Made by a program: the position numbers and the translations under genes. A stretch of 64,000 nucleotides of DNA from Parafrigoribacterium mesophilum (GTDB lineage: Bacteria; Actinomycetota; Actinomycetes; Actinomycetales; Microbacteriaceae). This document shows, one piece after another, positions 62,001-64,000 of this stretch (its first letter is position 1; every line of letters starts with the position of its first letter). The notes beneath the pieces were generated by a model that worked only from the letters and a program-made list of their open reading frames with translations, was not told the origin of the DNA and searched no databases. Location: NCBI RefSeq assembly GCF_039652555.1, contig NZ_JBDJAF010000001.1:496001-560000 (forward strand), written 5' to 3'.

Positions 62001-62525
62001 GTCCGTGACAACCATCCGCTGACTGCGCGAAGGGTCAGTCGGGCCGTGAAGGTGCACCAGGCCAGTGAAGTCGTTCCCCAGTGGCAGAGCTGGAGCGATG
62101 TGCACCGGGAGAGATATCCCAAGTCGCTTGGCTGCCACCTCAAAGAGCAAGTCGAAGTTGGTCGTGACGATTCTCGGTGTTCGGCCGGAGCTCCGAGAGA
62201 TCTGGACGAGATCGAGATGATAGGAATTGGGTTCCACTGTCGATCTAAGCCGCGCGCTCACTCGCGCGTGCACGTCGCGCTGGAGCTCGTTGAGCTCCCC
62301 CATCACCACGTCAAACTGGACCGGTTCATCTGGGTCGTCGGGCAACAGGTCCGATCGTCCGAGCTCCGATGCGATCTCCTCGACAAGGCCACGAAACCCT
62401 GGAAGACACGATGGTGGGGCTGCTGAAATACCCGCACCACAGAACAACACCAATGAGTCCGTTTCATAGGCATGCTCAATCGCTGTTGGGAGCTCTACTC
62501 CGTCGGATTCCCACTCTCCTACCAC
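59028..62525 (-). CDS. SIR2 domain antiphage-type protein with long C-terminal helical/DUF4020-like part
   Basis: 1,165 residues. The N-terminal SIR2 (SIR2_2 type) domain has FCGAGIS (28-34), the NAD-site TTNFD (121-125; Asn123) and LVHLHG with His160. The remaining ~850 residues are helical, HEAT-like at first, and end in a region that fits DUF4020, which occurs C-terminal to SIR2 in defense proteins. Known SIR2 defense proteins deplete NAD+ when they sense phage. The GTG start has an AGGAG site 7 bases upstream. It lies between the YgjP/hsdR genes and the ImmA/IrrE pair; 247 bases upstream and 231 downstream hold no supported gene. Confidence 0.85.
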   Translation of the reverse strand: MVGEWESDGVELPTAIEHAYETDSLVLFCGAGISAAPPSCLPGFRGLVEEIASELGRSDLLPDDPDEPVQFDVVMGELNELQRDVHARVSARLRSTVEPNSYHLDLVQISRSSGRTPRIVTTNFDLLFEVAAKRLGISLPVHIAPALPLGNDFTGLVHLHGPTDPSRSQRMVVTDSDFGQAYITEGWATQFLTRMFDRYVTLFVGYSADDTVMRYLARALPADGKTRFAFVDAEHSAMMSVRWERLGVTPILYPSPDDVRHASLMSFIGHWRERLTSTSAERFDRIGSIVTAGPSDLAVTEGELLWLINDPEHARHFRNAADPAVWIQRLDAIGGIDSLFDSGGDTEELDNWAQWAARGFDTDHGDALLAAVARHEGRLSRALWLHAWLQLFGDYHPVDQHRQWLLLLAADQPSRDSERLSGLLRPVAEKDVAAAEILLHHLLIPRLRFRPHRGWPRSRDSLDSDLVLPWRDSSIREAWPTLLSSLSDPDHLLSVALGLIRGVEATEALFSGVDRRYTLSVRRHKVDGVQPHTRDDPYVLVVDIARDLLREFVRSEGTDRAIKYLDSSSEMIQRLAIDALAEARSIEADALLELLTERGLVFRISTKPEVFRLMKSIYRHASPHAKQELLAHIRGADTRGGGTQIRDEERYNALAWISNDQPVDDPIHRALATMQDEHPDFRPIDHPDQNFWITTGSNDGPEAEPEGRFRGLPVQEVVEMLAADSTLDDVYDSGPVLRELRDFLLQETDQELPLMDAFIAQALWSPAAWAAALTSSTRLGAAWTAAPLVERLDQIPHDLADIAHRLVFSITYPTEDTERPLENATERCRLLLGLWRNVAAELSDDPPTDPSEAHSTARGALAYAYVETVLRATQERGDSTVDAEGLKGLSELVVAQADNLADPSPMMLARYAGHILAMAPEWFDTHLQPALLQIDESPQRRSLWAGILTSNFFSQELMLRIREALRTGWQFIARSLPGSIESFIEIHAAQFACYTTAEEHTWVDPFIAAAPVKTRVRWIRSVARQLDGEDPSFQDLLFAHWQHRLDGQPPLLGPEQRALLDWITLPGIDLDRAADLFTRGPEATSVDEDHGFDYYDLDHFPPDNRSAFLRVALHLLRGRTTLPPFLNLLVQAVSETSDHDIALAQGVWSELLRLGYGPAREHLDE

Positions 62526-62772
62526 GTCGCAACTCCTGACCAGAACCTTCCTCCGATCATCCCACCCATACCGGCCAACACATGAGCGGCGGCAAGGCCA
62601 CCATCGAGTTCACGGCCCGACCCCAAAGGGGATGCAGGAGTTGTCCACGGCGCTGCAGTCGCCGTTTCCAACCAGGACATCAATGAGTTGCCAACCCGCC
62701 ATGCGGCTGATGGCAGTTCGACACACGCAGCAAGAGCAACGAACGAACGAGCAATGGACAGAACCCGCTCCT

Positions 62773-63492
62773 CTACGCCCACTCCTCCTCGGCGAGCGGT
62801 GCCCCATTCAGCTCGTCGCGCAACCCGCGCCAGTTCGGCAGGCGACGGTCCATCAGTTCCACGAAGCGCTCGTTGTGGGTGCGCTCGTCAAAGTGAGTGA
62901 GCTCGTGCACGACGATGTACTCGAGGCAACGAGGGTTCTTCTTCGCGAGTTCGGGGTTGAACCATATGCTGCCACTGTGGGAGGCGCAGGTGCCCCACTT
63001 GGTCTTCATCCGACGCACCACAATCTTGTCGGCCTCGTGGCCGACGATCGGCTGCCACTTGGCAAGCAGAGGCGTGAGCGCCGCCCGGAGTTGGCGGCGG
63101 TACCAACGGTCGAGGATACCGCTGCGGGCGTTGGCGTCCGATCCTTCGGGTGCGGTCAGAACAAGCTTCCTTCCCTGAATCGACACGCCGGGCCGACCCG
63201 TGCGTGGCGCGTCGAGCCGCAGCCGTTGCCCCCAGACGTAGTGGGTCTCGCCGGTGACTATCTCACGCGCGCCCTGCCTGTCGGCGTTCTGGAGTTGCTC
63301 GCGCTGCTTTTTAATCCACGGCAACCGCTGCACGATCGCCAAGCGAATCGCATCCTCATCCATGCGCTCGGGCGCCGCCACCCGCACCCGCCCCACGGGC
63401 GGGTAGACGGAGATGTGCAGGTTCTTGATGTCCTTGTAGACCACGTCCACTCCGAGGCCGGCGACCGTGAGGTAGGCGTTAGCGGTACTCAT
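62773..63492 (-). CDS. YgjP-like (SprT/M48-type) metallopeptidase domain protein
   Basis: 239 residues. The C-terminal zinc motif HELTH (196-200) with His206 in ERTHNERF and the preceding KTKWGTCASHSGSIWFNPEL segment define the YgjP/DUF45 family; the N-terminal third is beta-rich (HISVYPPVGRVRVAAPERM). Its ATG lies inside the 3' end of hsdR, a 14-base overlap. YgjP-like genes directly after hsdR are a recurrent arrangement in type I restriction loci; their role there is unknown. Confidence 0.87.
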   Translation of the reverse strand: MSTANAYLTVAGLGVDVVYKDIKNLHISVYPPVGRVRVAAPERMDEDAIRLAIVQRLPWIKKQREQLQNADRQGAREIVTGETHYVWGQRLRLDAPRTGRPGVSIQGRKLVLTAPEGSDANARSGILDRWYRRQLRAALTPLLAKWQPIVGHEADKIVVRRMKTKWGTCASHSGSIWFNPELAKKNPRCLEYIVVHELTHFDERTHNERFVELMDRRLPNWRGLRDELNGAPLAEEEWA

Positions 63493-64000
63493 CCCGCGCC
63501 CTCACGAGATCGAAGAGTTCATCGAATCGCTCGAAGTCCTCGGGCAGCACCTTGCGCAACGCGTTGGCGACGACCTTCTCCTTCAGTTTGTTGCCCACCC
63601 AGTCGTACGGCTTAGCGACGGTGATCGCCGTGTCAATCTGGATAACGATCGTCGAATCGGCCCAGCCGAAATCCACCAGCGCGCGCTGCGCACCGTTCTT
63701 GGCCCAGTCCGGATAGACCGTGTCGGACTCGCGCTTGCCCACCTTGACGGTGAGTGCGATCAGTTTTTGCAGGAACTCCTTGTAGTCGAGGGCTTCCTTG
63801 CGGCGTTGCTCGATCAACGCGTCGAGCAATGAGGACATGGTGTCGTAGTACTTCGGGTTCATCGCGTGCTCATCGACTATGGTTTTGCGAACGTTGTTGA
63901 TGATGGTCTCGGCAGCCGCATCCTGGTTCTTCCGGATGCCCGCGGGCAAGCCGTCCAATGCCGCCGCACCGCGTTCCACGATCAGCTCGACTAGGCCCTT
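63479..64000 (-). CDS. hsdR: Type I restriction enzyme HsdR, C-terminal part (5' end outside window)
   Basis: The frame is open to base 64000 and gives the last ~173 residues, reading KGLVELIVERGAAALDGL at the edge. The segment NVRKTIVDEHAMNPKYYDTMSSLLDALIEQRRKEALDYKEFLQKL is the characteristic C-terminal coiled helical region of HsdR, which docks on the methylase-specificity core. The helicase and nuclease domains are outside the window, so intactness cannot be judged. The stop overlaps the start of the YgjP-like gene. Confidence 0.83.
   Translation of the reverse strand, partial: KGLVELIVERGAAALDGLPAGIRKNQDAAAETIINNVRKTIVDEHAMNPKYYDTMSSLLDALIEQRRKEALDYKEFLQKLIALTVKVGKRESDTVYPDWAKNGAQRALVDFGWADSTIVIQIDTAITVAKPYDWVGNKLKEKVVANALRKVLPEDFERFDELFDLVRARDEYR

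Noticed and set aside
62526..62772. Possible small minus-strand gene (87 codons) between YgjP and SIR2
   Set aside because: It overlaps both neighbours' ends, has a biased Ala/Gly/Trp composition and no family resemblance. The SIR2 ribosome binding site lies inside it.

Overview
The window is high-GC DNA from an actinobacterium. A Microbacteriaceae-like host is the best guess, from the dispersed 'ctcgctactcgacctacgg' and 'ttcgacaagctcaatcaccgg' repeats, the DUF3516-type Ski2-like helicase and the GC-rich gene style. This assignment is inference; no rRNA gene is present to confirm it.

Bases 1-22,555 are ordinary chromosomal genes. In order they are: an osmoprotectant-type ABC transporter operon (one permease cut by the window edge) with a TetR regulator upstream; an App1/DUF2183 HAD-type phosphatase; a siderophore-interacting flavoprotein; glucose-6-phosphate dehydrogenase (zwf) divergent from a GH15 hydrolase; a small membrane protein and a FUSC transporter; a hypothetical protein; an MDR quinone reductase; a UbiA prenyltransferase; a DHA2 efflux pump; a membrane-anchored molybdopterin oxidoreductase; a Ski2-like helicase; an AhpD-like protein; a DUF1684 protein; an LCP glycopolymer ligase; and an S11-type D,D-carboxypeptidase.

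Half of the window (22,648-53,733, minus strand) is one uninterrupted gene for a 10,361-residue secreted protein of about 1 MDa. It begins with a Sec signal peptide and a Pro/Thr linker, followed by a metzincin-like zinc site (HEVGHFLGLDH). Thousands of residues of beta-strand repeats come next, interrupted by a tandem pair of CBM5/12-like chitin-binding modules and a block of ~105-residue tandem repeats. It ends with a long RTX calcium-binding block, nine ~140-residue extracellular repeats each carrying an EF-hand-like Asp loop, and a GLTPGYWKNH domain. There is no LPXTG motif and no type I exporter next to it. The LCP and carboxypeptidase genes beside it are also envelope genes.

From about 53,990 to the right edge lies an accessory and defense region, almost all on the minus strand. 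It holds a decayed type I restriction-modification locus and intact defense-type cassettes. The decayed parts are an hsdM with three clean in-frame internal deletions that remove its catalytic motifs, a frameshifted 5' remnant of hsdS, and a flavodoxin gene with an internal deletion. The intact parts are a RhuM-Fic fusion, a SIR2 NADase-type protein with a long helical C-terminal part, and an ImmA/IrrE-DUF4411 (PIN-like) pair. The 3' end of an hsdR gene with an overlapping YgjP-like metallopeptidase gene enters from the right edge. A tRNA (or tmRNA) 3'-end fragment and direct repeats at 56.8-56.9 kb mark a probable integration or recombination scar.
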